Source of the DNA: Propionibacteriaceae bacterium | GTDB lineage: Bacteria; Actinomycetota; Actinomycetes; Propionibacteriales; Propionibacteriaceae | Direction: 5' to 3' | Length of the DNA: 64,000 nt | NCBI GenBank assembly: GCA_009782785.1 | Contig: WRIJ01000007.1 | Span: 1-64,000, forward strand | In this document: positions 9,033 through 18,000 of the stretch, piece after piece | Numbering within the stretch: the stretch's first letter is position 1 | Layout: each line of letters starts with the position of its first letter | The notes under the pieces: model-generated | The model's database searches: none | What the model was told of the DNA's origin: nothing | What the model saw: the letters and a program-made list of their open reading frames with translations, nothing else | Translations under genes and position numbers: made by a program

Positions 9033-9235
9033 AATCCCTATGTTAGCGATTCTCCCACCCTCAGGTTGCTGGGCAGTGATTCCCTCCTGCGATGTAGCAC
9101 AGTTAGAGTCCACATGCTTGTAAAAAGTCCACTTGCTTGTTCCTCTGCTACCCTGGATAGAAGTGCTCGGTCGTTCCTGGGGGAACATTCATCAACCCAG
9201 GCACTGTACATTCACAGGGATGAGGAGGGGTCTTC

Positions 9236-10546
9236 ATGAAATCCACACTCGGCACAACCATCACCATCATCGCAGGGATCACGCTTGTTTTAACGGGCTT
9301 GACTGGATGTGGCACCGACTCGAACCAGCCAGTATTGGTCACGGAAGTCACTGTTGGCTTACCTCCAACCTATGAGGAAGCCCACGATTTTTCTGAGGGT
9401 TTAGCTTGGGTGAAGAACAAGGGCAAGTGGGGGGCTTTGGATCTGGATTTCAACCAGGTCATCGATTTTGTGTACGACGACGTGTTGGACTTTTCTGAAG
9501 GTCGCGCAGCAGTGAAAGTTGGTGGTTTGTGGGGGTTTGTCGATCAGCAAGGCAACCTCACCACTGAGATCATCTATTCGGCGGCGAAGTCGTATTCAGA
9601 AGGTTTGGCTGCTGTTGCTCAGTGGGAGGTCGTACTTCCTGACAATGGTGTTATCGATCTGGATCGATTCGCTAGTGTCCCCGATATCCTTGAGGCCGAT
9701 GAACTGCCCAGCGTTTTTGGCCCTGGAGTCCGTCAAATTGGGATCTTTGGCTTCATTGACTTGGGCGGCGAGGAAGTCATCCCTCAAAAATATAGGATGG
9801 CTGCTAGTTTTGAAGGTGGGGTTGGCGCAGTTCAACTGTGGGATGGAAATATCGACTCTCAGTCGAAGCCGTGGGTCTTGATTAATGCCCAAGGTGAAAT
9901 CGTAAAAGAGCTTCCGTACTCAAGTATTCACATTAGTGCATTCCATGAAGGCCGATTGGGTGTTGGTATTGATGACGGTGACGATACGTTGTGGGGTTTC
10001 GTCGATAGTTCAGGTAGCGAGATCGTACGACCTCAGTATGGCAAGATCTACGCCTATGATGGCGGCCTTGCTGGGGTGGTCAACGTGGAACGCACAGGCC
10101 TGGGTCTGGTTGATCCCGGTGGTGACCTGGTCGTACCTCTGGACTACCAAGGGCTGAGGTGGGATGGCGATGAGTCAGAATTGATAGCAGCCACCAAGGG
10201 CGACCTGTGGGGATACGTTGATCGCACAGGAAAAGAAATCCTTGTATTTGTCTATGACGACGCCCACAGCTTTAAGAACGGTCGGGCACTCGTGAGTCGA
10301 GATGGGCGTTACCTCATCATTGATGAAACGGGGGCTGAGGTGGCCACTACCCACCATGAGTACGAGGAGGCTACTGCGTTTGATGAGGGGGTTGCCATTG
10401 TTACTCGCCAAGGTTTGAAAGGGTGCCTGAATATCCAAGGGGAGGAAATCCTCGCCCCCTCCTTTGATGAGATTTCAGAATTCCATGAGGGGCGAGCCGT
10501 GATGATCAAAGATGGGCAAGCTGGTTTCCTGTCTATAAGCAAGTGA
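9236..10546 (+). CDS. WG-repeat lipoprotein 1
   Basis: The 436-residue product has a lipoprotein signal peptide ending in the lipobox LTGC near residue 25. The mature part is a chain of about eight or nine WG-type beta repeats of the pattern FSEGLAWV...GKWGALD...VIDFVYDDV. Such repeats form surface-exposed or periplasmic beta folds of unknown biochemical role. It is followed 57 nt later by a paralogue whose first two repeats are nearly identical, so the pair arose by tandem duplication. An A/G-rich ribosome site (GAGGAGGGG) precedes the ATG. No catalytic motif is visible. Confidence 0.85.
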   Translation: MKSTLGTTITIIAGITLVLTGLTGCGTDSNQPVLVTEVTVGLPPTYEEAHDFSEGLAWVKNKGKWGALDLDFNQVIDFVYDDVLDFSEGRAAVKVGGLWGFVDQQGNLTTEIIYSAAKSYSEGLAAVAQWEVVLPDNGVIDLDRFASVPDILEADELPSVFGPGVRQIGIFGFIDLGGEEVIPQKYRMAASFEGGVGAVQLWDGNIDSQSKPWVLINAQGEIVKELPYSSIHISAFHEGRLGVGIDDGDDTLWGFVDSSGSEIVRPQYGKIYAYDGGLAGVVNVERTGLGLVDPGGDLVVPLDYQGLRWDGDESELIAATKGDLWGYVDRTGKEILVFVYDDAHSFKNGRALVSRDGRYLIIDETGAEVATTHHEYEEATAFDEGVAIVTRQGLKGCLNIQGEEILAPSFDEISEFHEGRAVMIKDGQAGFLSISK

Positions 10547-10603
10547 CCGACATCACGGTGGGCACAAGCAGGTAGTAGAAGAATGCGGACGAAAGGGATA
10601 ATC

Positions 10604-12043
10604 ATGACGAAGATGCGTAACCAGATAGCTAAGATTACTATGAGCGTACTGGCCTTGGTGTTGGTCGCTGGATGTGGCACATCAGCCAAGGACGGGCAGG
10701 ACGCGAATCCCCAACCAGGGTCTCAACAACCGAAACTCGTCACCTCTATTGAGGTGGCCCTTCCCCCCACCTATGAGGATGCCAATGCTTTTTCTGAGGG
10801 CCTGGTGTGGGTGATGATGCACGGAAAATGGGGCGCGGTGGACAAAGACTTCAACCAGGTCATTGACTTTCTCTATGACGATGTCTTGGATTTTTCCCAA
10901 GGCCGAGCGGGAGTGTCGGTGCAAGGAAAGTGGGGTTTTGTTGACAATACAGGGAAAATCATTGTTGAACCGACGTACATTGGTGTTCGATCTTTTTCTG
11001 AGGGGTTTGCAACTGCACTGTGTAGAGAGATCCCTGTAGAGATTGACCCAGCAACCTGGGGAGAAACTGGGGATAAAGTTACCTACTATGAAGGTGAGTG
11101 GGCTGTCATAGACCAGGATGGAAAAGAGATTTTCCCCTGTGGGTCCTTGAACGAAGTCTCAGATTTTAATGGCGGGGTTGCCGCTGCAACGAGAAAAGTC
11201 GGAGGGGAGAAACCTCGTCGCGAGTCCCTCATCGTTACCAGCACGGGTGGGGAAATCGTTTTGGATGAATCACTGATGTTTTCTAATAATGATTTTTTCG
11301 ACGAGGAGCAATTTCTCGGTCGGCAACTGAGCATGCTTCCACCCTTTTCGGAGGGACGCCGTGAAGTGTGCACTGCGGATTATGAACGCCAGAGGGTTTT
11401 TTGCGGTTATGTTGATACTTCAGGCACGTTAGTGATTGAACCTCGATTTGCTGTTGCGCGGCCATTCCATGATGGTCTCGCCGTCGTCGGATCGCGAGAT
11501 GAAGAGTATCACATTACTTATTCCGTGATTAACACTGCAGGAGAAGACATCCCCCTGCAGTATCCCTATAGCGAAATCTCCGATTTCAGTGAAGGGTTTT
11601 CTTTTGTCAAGAGCGATGAGTATTTCGCTTGGGGCATCATCGACACAAAAGGCACAGAAGTCGTTCCCCCGATATTCGACATTCGTTCTGATTCCACGCA
11701 ATTCCATGAGGGTCTGAAATTGGCATATCTGAAGAGGATCCGCTGGATTGATACCACTGGAGCTACGGTGCTGTATTTGAATCCTGATCCTCCGGATAAT
11801 GCTAGTGATGAAGAAGTGGAAGCCATCAGCGAGAAGCGCTACATTGACGGATCAGAATTTAGCGAGGGTGTTGCCAGGGTCGTGCGAGACGGCGATGGGG
11901 GCGATATCTTGATCGGCTACATCAATACTGCCGGTCAAGAATTGGTCGAACCTATCTACTATGGCGCGCAATCCTTCCAGGAAGGATATGCAGCCATGTT
12001 CGATTATCAAGGTATGGTTGGGTTCTTGAAGATCACAGGTTGA
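10604..12043 (+). CDS. WG-repeat lipoprotein 2
   Basis: This 479-residue paralogue of the preceding gene has the lipobox VAGC near residue 24 and a long series of WG-type repeats (GKWGAVD, GKWGFVDNTG, FSEGF). The N-terminal repeats match lipoprotein 1 closely (PPTYEDANAFSEGLVWV against PPTYEEAHDFSEGLAWV), while later repeats have diverged and contain extra cysteines (FPCGSL, EVCTADYERQRVFCGYV). I chose the ATG at 10604 because AAAGGGA lies upstream; an ATG at 10583 is possible. It probably shares a transcript with lipoprotein 1. The function is unknown. Confidence 0.85.
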   Translation: MTKMRNQIAKITMSVLALVLVAGCGTSAKDGQDANPQPGSQQPKLVTSIEVALPPTYEDANAFSEGLVWVMMHGKWGAVDKDFNQVIDFLYDDVLDFSQGRAGVSVQGKWGFVDNTGKIIVEPTYIGVRSFSEGFATALCREIPVEIDPATWGETGDKVTYYEGEWAVIDQDGKEIFPCGSLNEVSDFNGGVAAATRKVGGEKPRRESLIVTSTGGEIVLDESLMFSNNDFFDEEQFLGRQLSMLPPFSEGRREVCTADYERQRVFCGYVDTSGTLVIEPRFAVARPFHDGLAVVGSRDEEYHITYSVINTAGEDIPLQYPYSEISDFSEGFSFVKSDEYFAWGIIDTKGTEVVPPIFDIRSDSTQFHEGLKLAYLKRIRWIDTTGATVLYLNPDPPDNASDEEVEAISEKRYIDGSEFSEGVARVVRDGDGGDILIGYINTAGQELVEPIYYGAQSFQEGYAAMFDYQGMVGFLKITG

Positions 12044-12226
12044 AGCTGGTGATACCTCAAGGACCTGATGGAAATGGTGCCCGGATTGATGTCCGTGTGA
12101 TGACTGAGCTTTCAACATGAGGGTTAAGTCTTCACGCGATGCGGCTACCAGAGTTTTTCGATGTACGCAGGTCGCCTGGGCTAGCTATCCCCACTACGAT
12201 GGTAGACGAGCATCAAGGAGACACCC

Positions 12227-13513
12227 ATGACCTATCGCCCAGAGACACTTGCGGTTCATGCCGGGCAGGAGACCCCTGATCCGGCTACGCATTCGCGTGC
12301 CGTGCCGATCTATCAGACGACCTCGTATGTTTTCGAGGATACTGCTCATGCTGCGGATCTGTTTGCTTTGAAAACCCCGGGCAATATTTATACGCGCATC
12401 ATGAACCCGACTACTGATGTTTTCGAAGCGAGAATCAACGCCCTCGAAGGGGGAGTGGGTGCTCTGGGTACGGCATCAGGGGCGAGTGCGGTGACGTACT
12501 CGATCTTGAACCTCTGCTATGCAGGAGACAATATTGTTGCTTTGTCGACATTGTACGGGGGGACCTTTGCCCTGCTTGCCCACACCATGCCCCAATTTGG
12601 GATAGAGACCCGTTTCGTTGATCCCGACAAACCAGAAGACCTAGCCAAGTACGTGGACGACAAAACCAAGCTCGTGTTCGGCGAAACGATCCCCAATCCA
12701 GCAGCGAACATTATCGATATTGATGCGTGGGCACAAGCCGCTCATGGGTTCGGGCTGCCACTGATTATCGACAACACCGTTCCCACACCTATACTCTGCA
12801 AGGTTTTTGACCACGGTGCTGACATTTCTGTTCACGCAGCCACCAAGTATCTTGGTGGCCATGGCACCACTCTCGGTGGAGCAATCGTCGACTCCGGAAA
12901 CTTCGACTGGTCCAAGCACAGTGATCGATACCCTGGGTTAACCAAACCGGATGCGGCCTATCACTCCACGGTGTGGACTGATGCTGCCGGAGTTGCGGCA
13001 TACATCGTACGCGCTCGTACTGTCTTATTAAGAAATACTGGCGCAACCGCAGCACCATTCAACTCGTGGCTGTTAACTGTCGGGATGGAAACACTCGCTG
13101 TGCGCATGGAACGCCACAGTGCGAACGCCATGGCTGTTGCGAGATACCTCGAAGGCCATCCACAGGTCTCCTGGGTGAACTACATCGGGCTAGAATCTTC
13201 CCCCTATAAGGCGGTAGCGGATCGGATGCTGAACGGCGGGGGATATTCCTCCATCATGAGTTTCGGGCTCAAAGCCGGGCGGGAAGCTGGTGGCAAGTTC
13301 ATTGACTCCCTGAAGCTCTTCTCCCATTTGGCCAACATTGGGGACACGAAGTCTTTAGCGGTCCACCCAGCGACCACAACCCATTCCCAATTAGAGGATG
13401 ACGAACTCGTGGGTGCAGGGGTCCCGCCGGAGGCCGTGCGGTTGTCGATAGGTATCGAGCATGTGGATGACATCATTGCCGATCTCGATCAGGCCCTAGC
13501 TAAGCTCGGTTAG
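12227..13513 (+). CDS. metY: O-acetylhomoserine sulfhydrylase (aminocarboxypropyltransferase)
   Basis: This PLP enzyme of the Cys/Met metabolism family makes homocysteine from O-acetylhomoserine and sulfide. The 428-residue length is typical of MetY and longer than MetB or MetC. The start LAVHAGQETPDPATHSRAVP and the PLP-lysine region VHAATKYLGGHGTTLGG are characteristic. The ribosome site AAGGAG lies 8 nt before the ATG, and a possible -10 box TACGAT is about 35 nt upstream of the start. It is followed by cysK and cysE with spacings of 21 and 3 nt, so the three form a sulfur-assimilation operon. Confidence 0.95.
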   Translation: MTYRPETLAVHAGQETPDPATHSRAVPIYQTTSYVFEDTAHAADLFALKTPGNIYTRIMNPTTDVFEARINALEGGVGALGTASGASAVTYSILNLCYAGDNIVALSTLYGGTFALLAHTMPQFGIETRFVDPDKPEDLAKYVDDKTKLVFGETIPNPAANIIDIDAWAQAAHGFGLPLIIDNTVPTPILCKVFDHGADISVHAATKYLGGHGTTLGGAIVDSGNFDWSKHSDRYPGLTKPDAAYHSTVWTDAAGVAAYIVRARTVLLRNTGATAAPFNSWLLTVGMETLAVRMERHSANAMAVARYLEGHPQVSWVNYIGLESSPYKAVADRMLNGGGYSSIMSFGLKAGREAGGKFIDSLKLFSHLANIGDTKSLAVHPATTTHSQLEDDELVGAGVPPEAVRLSIGIEHVDDIIADLDQALAKLG

Positions 13514-13534
13514 TGCGACGAGGAAGGAGGGGCC

Positions 13535-14461
13535 GTGATTGAACGCGATGCAACTGCGCTTGTGGGACACACGCCACTAGTTCGACTCGATCGGCTCTTT
13601 CACGGGATGGGTACGACCGTACTGGCAAAATTGGAGCATCTGAACCCAGGAGGGTCAGTCAAAGACCGTGTCGGGCTTGCGCTGATTGAGGCCGCTGAGA
13701 AGACTGGTGAACTGAAACCTGGCGGTACGATCGTCGAGGCCACCTCGGGAAACACCGGGATCGCCCTCGCATGGATTGGGGCCCTGCGCGGATATCGGGT
13801 GATACTCACGATGCCCGAGACGATGAGTGCGGAGCGGCAATCCTTGTTGAGGGTGTACGGCGCAGAATTGGTCCTCACCCCTGGAGCTGAAGGGATGGAC
13901 GGAGCACTAAACCGCGCTGAGCAAATTGCCACTGAGACTCCGGGGGCATTCTTAGCTCGGCAGTTCACGAACGAAGCTAACCCTGCGATACACTATGCGA
14001 CCACTGCCGAAGAAATATGGGAAGACACCGAGGGGAAAATCGATCTCTTTGTGGCGAGTGTGGGAACGGGAGGAACCATCACGGGAGTGGGCCGTTTCCT
14101 CAAAGAACGCAATCCTGATATTCATGTTATCGCCGTGGAACCTGCAGAGTCTCCACTGCTGAGTGAGGGTTGGGCTGGTCCCCATGGGATTCAAGGGATC
14201 GGGGCGAACTTCGTACCACAACTCCTGGATCGCATGGTCGTCGATCAGATCTTGACCGCTGATACCGCTCACTCGATTGACTGGGCGCGCCGTACTGCGC
14301 ACAGTGAAGGACTCTTTGTGGGGATCTCTTCAGGGGCTGCCCTTGCAGCAGTTGCACAGCTAGCCAGTATTGACTTACTGGAAGGAAAGACTATTGTTGT
14401 GATGCTCCCTGATTCGGGAGATCGCTATATGTCCACTGGGTTGGTGGGCAAGAATGGATGA
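13535..14461 (+). CDS. cysK: Cysteine synthase A (O-acetylserine sulfhydrylase)
   Basis: The 308-residue PLP enzyme forms cysteine from O-acetylserine and sulfide. The PLP lysine is in NPGGSVKDRVGLALI, the substrate-binding loop is EATSGNTGIALA, and the phosphate-binding glycine loop is VGTGGTITGVGRF. It starts with GTG after a strong AAGGAGG. It lies between metY and cysE, whose product supplies its substrate; in other bacteria CysE and CysK form the cysteine synthase complex. The CysE C-terminus here ends GDVIA; the terminal Ile that normally docks into CysK is penultimate, followed by Ala. Confidence 0.95.
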   Translation: MIERDATALVGHTPLVRLDRLFHGMGTTVLAKLEHLNPGGSVKDRVGLALIEAAEKTGELKPGGTIVEATSGNTGIALAWIGALRGYRVILTMPETMSAERQSLLRVYGAELVLTPGAEGMDGALNRAEQIATETPGAFLARQFTNEANPAIHYATTAEEIWEDTEGKIDLFVASVGTGGTITGVGRFLKERNPDIHVIAVEPAESPLLSEGWAGPHGIQGIGANFVPQLLDRMVVDQILTADTAHSIDWARRTAHSEGLFVGISSGAALAAVAQLASIDLLEGKTIVVMLPDSGDRYMSTGLVGKNG

Positions 14462-14464
14462 ACG

Positions 14465-15055
14465 ATGACTGACAACAATCGTGGACGTGGGGCTTCCGCG
14501 CATCCATCATCCGTTCTTGAAAGTATTGCTTTTCGTGTACGCGAAGATTTGAATGCGGCCATGAAAGAGGACCCAGCTGCCACGTCGAAGATTCTCGTGG
14601 CGTTGACCTATCCTGGTGTCCATGCCGTGTGGGCGTACCGTGTGGCTCATCATATGTGGAAAGGCTCAGGGTTTCTCAAACCTTGGGCACGGGTGATCTC
14701 CCAGATTGCACGGTTCTTCACCGGTATCGAAATCCATCCTGGTGCCACTATTGGGCGGCGATTCTTCATCGATCATGGCATGGGTGTAGTCATTGGTGAG
14801 ACCGCTGAGGTGGGTGATGACGTATTGATGTACCATCAGGTCACTTTGGGGGGGCGTTCTCGTGGACGTACGAAGAGGCACCCCACGGTTGGGAACCGTG
14901 TCTTGTTGGGTGCTGGAGCGAAACTCATTGGCCCGATCACTATTGGTGATGATGTGAAAATTGGTGCCAATGCTCTCGTTGTGAAAGATGTGGCCCCTGG
15001 GCAGACCGTGGTCGGGATTCCTGGTACGACCACCATTGGTGACGTCATCGCCTAG
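14465..15055 (+). CDS. cysE: Serine O-acetyltransferase
   Basis: CysE transfers acetyl from acetyl-CoA to serine, the first step of cysteine synthesis. The 196-residue product is the short form. It shows the left-handed beta-helix hexapeptides and the active-site region [20 protein letters not shown], followed by [13 protein letters not shown] and YHQVTLGG. The ATG lies 3 nt after the cysK stop, so translation is probably coupled. The last residues (TTTIGDVIA) end in Ala instead of the usual terminal Ile. Confidence 0.95.
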   Translation: MTDNNRGRGASAHPSSVLESIAFRVREDLNAAMKEDPAATSKILVALTYPGVHAVWAYRVAHHMWKGSGFLKPWARVISQIARFFTGIEIHPGATIGRRFFIDHGMGVVIGETAEVGDDVLMYHQVTLGGRSRGRTKRHPTVGNRVLLGAGAKLIGPITIGDDVKIGANALVVKDVAPGQTVVGIPGTTTIGDVIA

Positions 15056-15499
15056 CGGGTGACAGGCTCCCCAGCCCGATCCTGCGGAACGAAATCATCC
15101 CAACTATGTCACCCTGCGGAACGAAGTGACTCGCACCACGACGCAGGTTGAGCGGAGAGTGCGCTTGCGCACTATCCCGAAACCAAGGAAGTGGTTGACC
15201 AAACGAAGTGAGGAACACCACGACGCGGGTTGAGCGGAGAGTGTGCTTGCGCACTATCCCGAAACCAAGGAAGTGGTTGACGAACGAAGTGAGGAACACA
15301 GGCTCCGCGACTCGCCCCAGTCATTCCGCGGAGTGCGCCAGCACGACTTGGCAGGAATCCAGACAGGTGAATAACCACAAAGATGAGTCTGTGGATCATC
15401 ACTAATCACCGACAGTCACCACCATGGCCAGTGTGATCTCTGGACGCGAGTCACTTCGTTCCGCGGTATGACAGTTGTGACCCTCCCACTAGCTACGTC
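15056..15499. repeat. Repeat cluster with two tandem 82-nt units and a core element
   Basis: No gene is supported. The unit starting ACCACGACGC is at 15135 and again at 15217, period 82 nt, each with the hairpin AGTGYGCTTGCGCACT. REP-like ends follow (CGACTTGGCAGGAATCCAG, about 15344-15362). A reverse-oriented core (AACCACAAAGATGAGTCTG through CACCATGGCCAGTGTGATC, about 15371-15440) then leads into another REP-like end. Confidence 0.9.
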
Positions 15500-16216
15500 C
15501 TATCCTTGTGCGATCATCGATTCGATGAGGCTAGCCACCTGGTCAACATTGGTCAGTGTCTCATCTGAGAGAGAAACCCAGGTTTCCTGGTCGTACCCAA
15601 CACCATCACTGCGACGGAAGTCCACAAACAGCGGTCGTACAGGATCAGTCAGATAGTAGTTAGCGACTTCAGCAAATTGGAAGATACCTGACCCATCAGT
15701 GGCTTGAGCGAAACCCCGAGAGGCTGGAGTCGCAAGGAAGAGTACGTGCGAACCTGTGCGAAGCATCGAGTGGGCTTCGCAATTGTCACAGTCGATACCA
15801 ATAGCAGTGGTCAGCATTACTCGTACCTCAGAACCGGGTGCGAGGTTACCGCGGACCACCTGACCCACCTGGACTGTGAGGATCGAATAGTAGGTGTCCC
15901 AATCAGCGAACTTCACCTTGATCGACTCAATCCTTAACACTTCCCCAGTGAAAATGTCCGTGCCAGTCAGGAGCTGTGTTTCATTTTGTGGAGCCAGTTC
16001 AAGGGTCTGTTTGCCCTTCGGGATGACACTTGCTGAGGTCACAGTGACACCATGGGAACGATCAGAGAGAGGGATTTTTACACCGGGAGCCCAGATGAGT
16101 ACGCCTAGTACGACGAGAGCTGTTGCTAAGGCAGCAACTGTCATCCACATGGTCTTGGGTTTGGCAGGTGGTTTCTTCGAGTTATCTGCACTCTGGTTGT
16201 CGGCTTGGTCTGACAC
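15500..16216 (-). CDS. Single-pass membrane protein with extracytoplasmic domain, unknown
   Basis: The 238-residue product has a short charged cytoplasmic N-terminus (SADNSKKPPAKPK), a membrane helix (VAALATALVVLGVLIWAPGV, about 26-45) and an extracytoplasmic domain. That domain includes DIFTGEVLRIESIKVKF, a Cys pair in IDCDNCEA and GSHVLFLATPASRGF, so it may be a small beta-barrel-like domain. I do not recognise the family. The GTG at 16216 is preferred because AAGGAG lies 6 nt upstream; a GTG 15 nt further upstream is less likely. It follows the sunset-domain gene on the same strand with a gap of 51 nt. Confidence 0.7.
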   Translation of the reverse strand: MSDQADNQSADNSKKPPAKPKTMWMTVAALATALVVLGVLIWAPGVKIPLSDRSHGVTVTSASVIPKGKQTLELAPQNETQLLTGTDIFTGEVLRIESIKVKFADWDTYYSILTVQVGQVVRGNLAPGSEVRVMLTTAIGIDCDNCEAHSMLRTGSHVLFLATPASRGFAQATDGSGIFQFAEVANYYLTDPVRPLFVDFRRSDGVGYDQETWVSLSDETLTNVDQVASLIESMIAQG

Positions 16217-16267
16217 GACATTCTCCTTCACTGGTCGAAGCTCATGGCCCTTGGTGGGTACGTGGAT

Positions 16268-17131
16268 TTAGCGCTGCGAGCGTACGAACCCTGCAGCTTC
16301 GGCAGCCTCGGGTGAGGAGAACCATACTTCAGCTGTCGTACGCCCGTACCCAGCAGCCTCGGGTACATGATATTTCATGGAGCGCTCGTTGCCCTTGATT
16401 TCAAAACCAGCAGGCGGGTTGTCTCCCACATAGGAGCCTTCGCCGTAAGGTGATGCAGTGGGTGTTGTGACACTGGGGGCTTCGCCAGCAAAACCTGTCG
16501 TCTGGGTGAGATCCGTGTCGACGAGTACTTCATCGAATTCATAGTCATCACCTGGATAAACATAGGGCTCATCAGCTTCATATGCTGCCCATTCTTCCTT
16601 GCTGCCGAGGAAGGTGCGTACGGCTAGAGCGAGTGCACCCAGGATGGCACCCAGAGTGGCCAAGGTGGCAATAGTTTTCGCTTTGCTGGCTTTCTTGGGT
16701 GTGCCCAATTCTGCTTTGAGTGTCTTCATGGAGGCTCCTGTTCGTTCGTCGAGGCGGGCGAGGATTTCACGTGCCTCCGTTCCTGCCGGTGTGGCCGCTG
16801 CTTGGTGGAGGACGTTGATCATCTTGGGAAGCACCTCATCGTGGACGGCTTTCTGTGCGCGATCAACGGCTGGTGCAACCTTTTCCCAGGCAGTAGTGAC
16901 TGTGGGCTGGATGCGCTCGACTCGGTCCGCAGCGAAGCTGGCAGCTTTTCGAGTGGTGGCCTTCGCGGTTTCCCAAGCGTCATCAGCGAGGGGACCGACT
17001 CTTTTCATAGCGGCTTCGATGAGTGGTGTGATTTTTTCAACGACATCATCCCAGGTGGCTGAACCGTGGTCAGCGAATGCCTTAGCGCGGTCAGTGACAT
17101 TGTCCCGCAGGGCTTCTGTACGAGTATTCAT
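16268..17131 (-). CDS. Sunset-domain membrane-associated protein
   Basis: The 287-residue protein has a helical Ala/Lys-rich N-terminal half, a hydrophobic segment (ATLATLGAILGALALAVR, about 165-182), an acidic Tyr-rich linker and a C-terminal sunset domain: IKGNERSMKYHVPEAAGYG followed by RTTAEVWFSSPEAAEAAGF. The sunset domain is common in actinobacteria, often at the end of other proteins, and its function is not established to my knowledge. The second ATG (17131) has AAGGA at the right distance and is preferred over the one at 17137. The long amphipathic N-terminus suggests coiled-coil contacts. Confidence 0.78.
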   Translation of the reverse strand: MNTRTEALRDNVTDRAKAFADHGSATWDDVVEKITPLIEAAMKRVGPLADDAWETAKATTRKAASFAADRVERIQPTVTTAWEKVAPAVDRAQKAVHDEVLPKMINVLHQAAATPAGTEAREILARLDERTGASMKTLKAELGTPKKASKAKTIATLATLGAILGALALAVRTFLGSKEEWAAYEADEPYVYPGDDYEFDEVLVDTDLTQTTGFAGEAPSVTTPTASPYGEGSYVGDNPPAGFEIKGNERSMKYHVPEAAGYGRTTAEVWFSSPEAAEAAGFVRSQR

Positions 17132-17309
17132 CAGCATTCCTTTTCGTCAGTGGGTCTAGTCTAACTGGTTTATCAATGTTGATCACCCTGACATTCCCCT
17201 GAAATCCATGTACGGACAAGTTCCGGACAAGTGGCTGCTGTGGGCCACAATAACTGCTCACCATGGCACAATGAGAGGGTTGTCCAACTCAAAACGGAAA
17301 GGGTTCAAC

Positions 17310-17819
17310 ATGACTCAGGCGACACTCCACACTAATCTCGGCGATATTGTGATCGACCTCTTCGAGGATCAGGCACCCATCACAGTGGCTAACTTCGTGG
17401 GATTAGCGAGCGGAACCAAGGAATACATAGACTCCACGACTGGAGCTCAGACCACAGGGCGCTACTATGACGGATTGGGTTTCCATCGTGTCATTAGTGG
17501 ATTCATGATCCAAGGAGGGTGTCCAGAGGGGACAGGCCGCGGTGGACCTGGGTACGATTTCGGTGACGAATTCCATCCCGATCTCGTTTTTGATCGCCCC
17601 TATCTCTTGGCGATGGCGAATGCTGGCCCTGGTACGAACGGTTCCCAGTTCTTCATCACGGTTGGCCCCACTCCCCACTTGAACCGCAAGCACACGATCT
17701 TTGGTGAGGTGCTTGACGAGGATTCCAAGAAGGTAGTGGATGCTATTGCAGCAGTACGTACGAGCATGAATGATCGCCCGGTAGAACCTGTCGTGATGGA
17801 GAGCGTCGAGATCAGCTAA
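17310..17819 (+). CDS. Peptidyl-prolyl cis-trans isomerase, cyclophilin type
   Basis: The 169-residue protein speeds proline isomerisation during folding. It shows the cyclophilin core [20 protein letters not shown] (active-site Arg in FHRV), [16 protein letters not shown], and the Trp-to-His variant [15 protein letters not shown] common in bacterial enzymes. It has no signal peptide, so it is cytosolic. The ATG at 17310 follows GGAAAGGG; longer in-frame starts upstream lack such a site. A hairpin near 17975 lies between this gene and the convergent nuclease gene. Confidence 0.93.
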   Translation: MTQATLHTNLGDIVIDLFEDQAPITVANFVGLASGTKEYIDSTTGAQTTGRYYDGLGFHRVISGFMIQGGCPEGTGRGGPGYDFGDEFHPDLVFDRPYLLAMANAGPGTNGSQFFITVGPTPHLNRKHTIFGEVLDEDSKKVVDAIAAVRTSMNDRPVEPVVMESVEIS

Positions 17820-17974
17820 CTGCGCAAGGGGATGTGGTGGTTTTAAGTGGTCATTGCATCATGCACGGTTTGTGGGTCGAATAATAGTTATTGGAAGATT
17901 TCTGCAGCTTTCCTTCGCTCCGCAGGGTGACGGAGGTGATGTTGTGCAGAACCCAGTGGGGGTGACCGAAACCA

Positions 17975-17997
17975 CACAAAAGGTACGTCCCCTTGTG
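17975..17997. terminator. Hairpin with TACGT loop between convergent genes
   Basis: The sequence CACAAAAGG-TACGT-CCCCTTGTG folds into a hairpin with two internal A:C mismatches. It lies between the 3' ends of the cyclophilin and nuclease genes, so it may end transcription in both directions. No U-run follows. Related hairpins occur at 21034 and 33052. Confidence 0.6.
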
Positions 17998-18000
17998 CTG

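Noticed and set aside
12044-12226. Possible SAM-responsive riboswitch upstream of metY
   Set aside because: A few short matches (GATGCGGCTACC, GATGGAAATGG) recall riboswitch parts, but no consistent set of helices could be drawn, and a plausible -10 box (TACGAT) lies only about 35 nt before the start.
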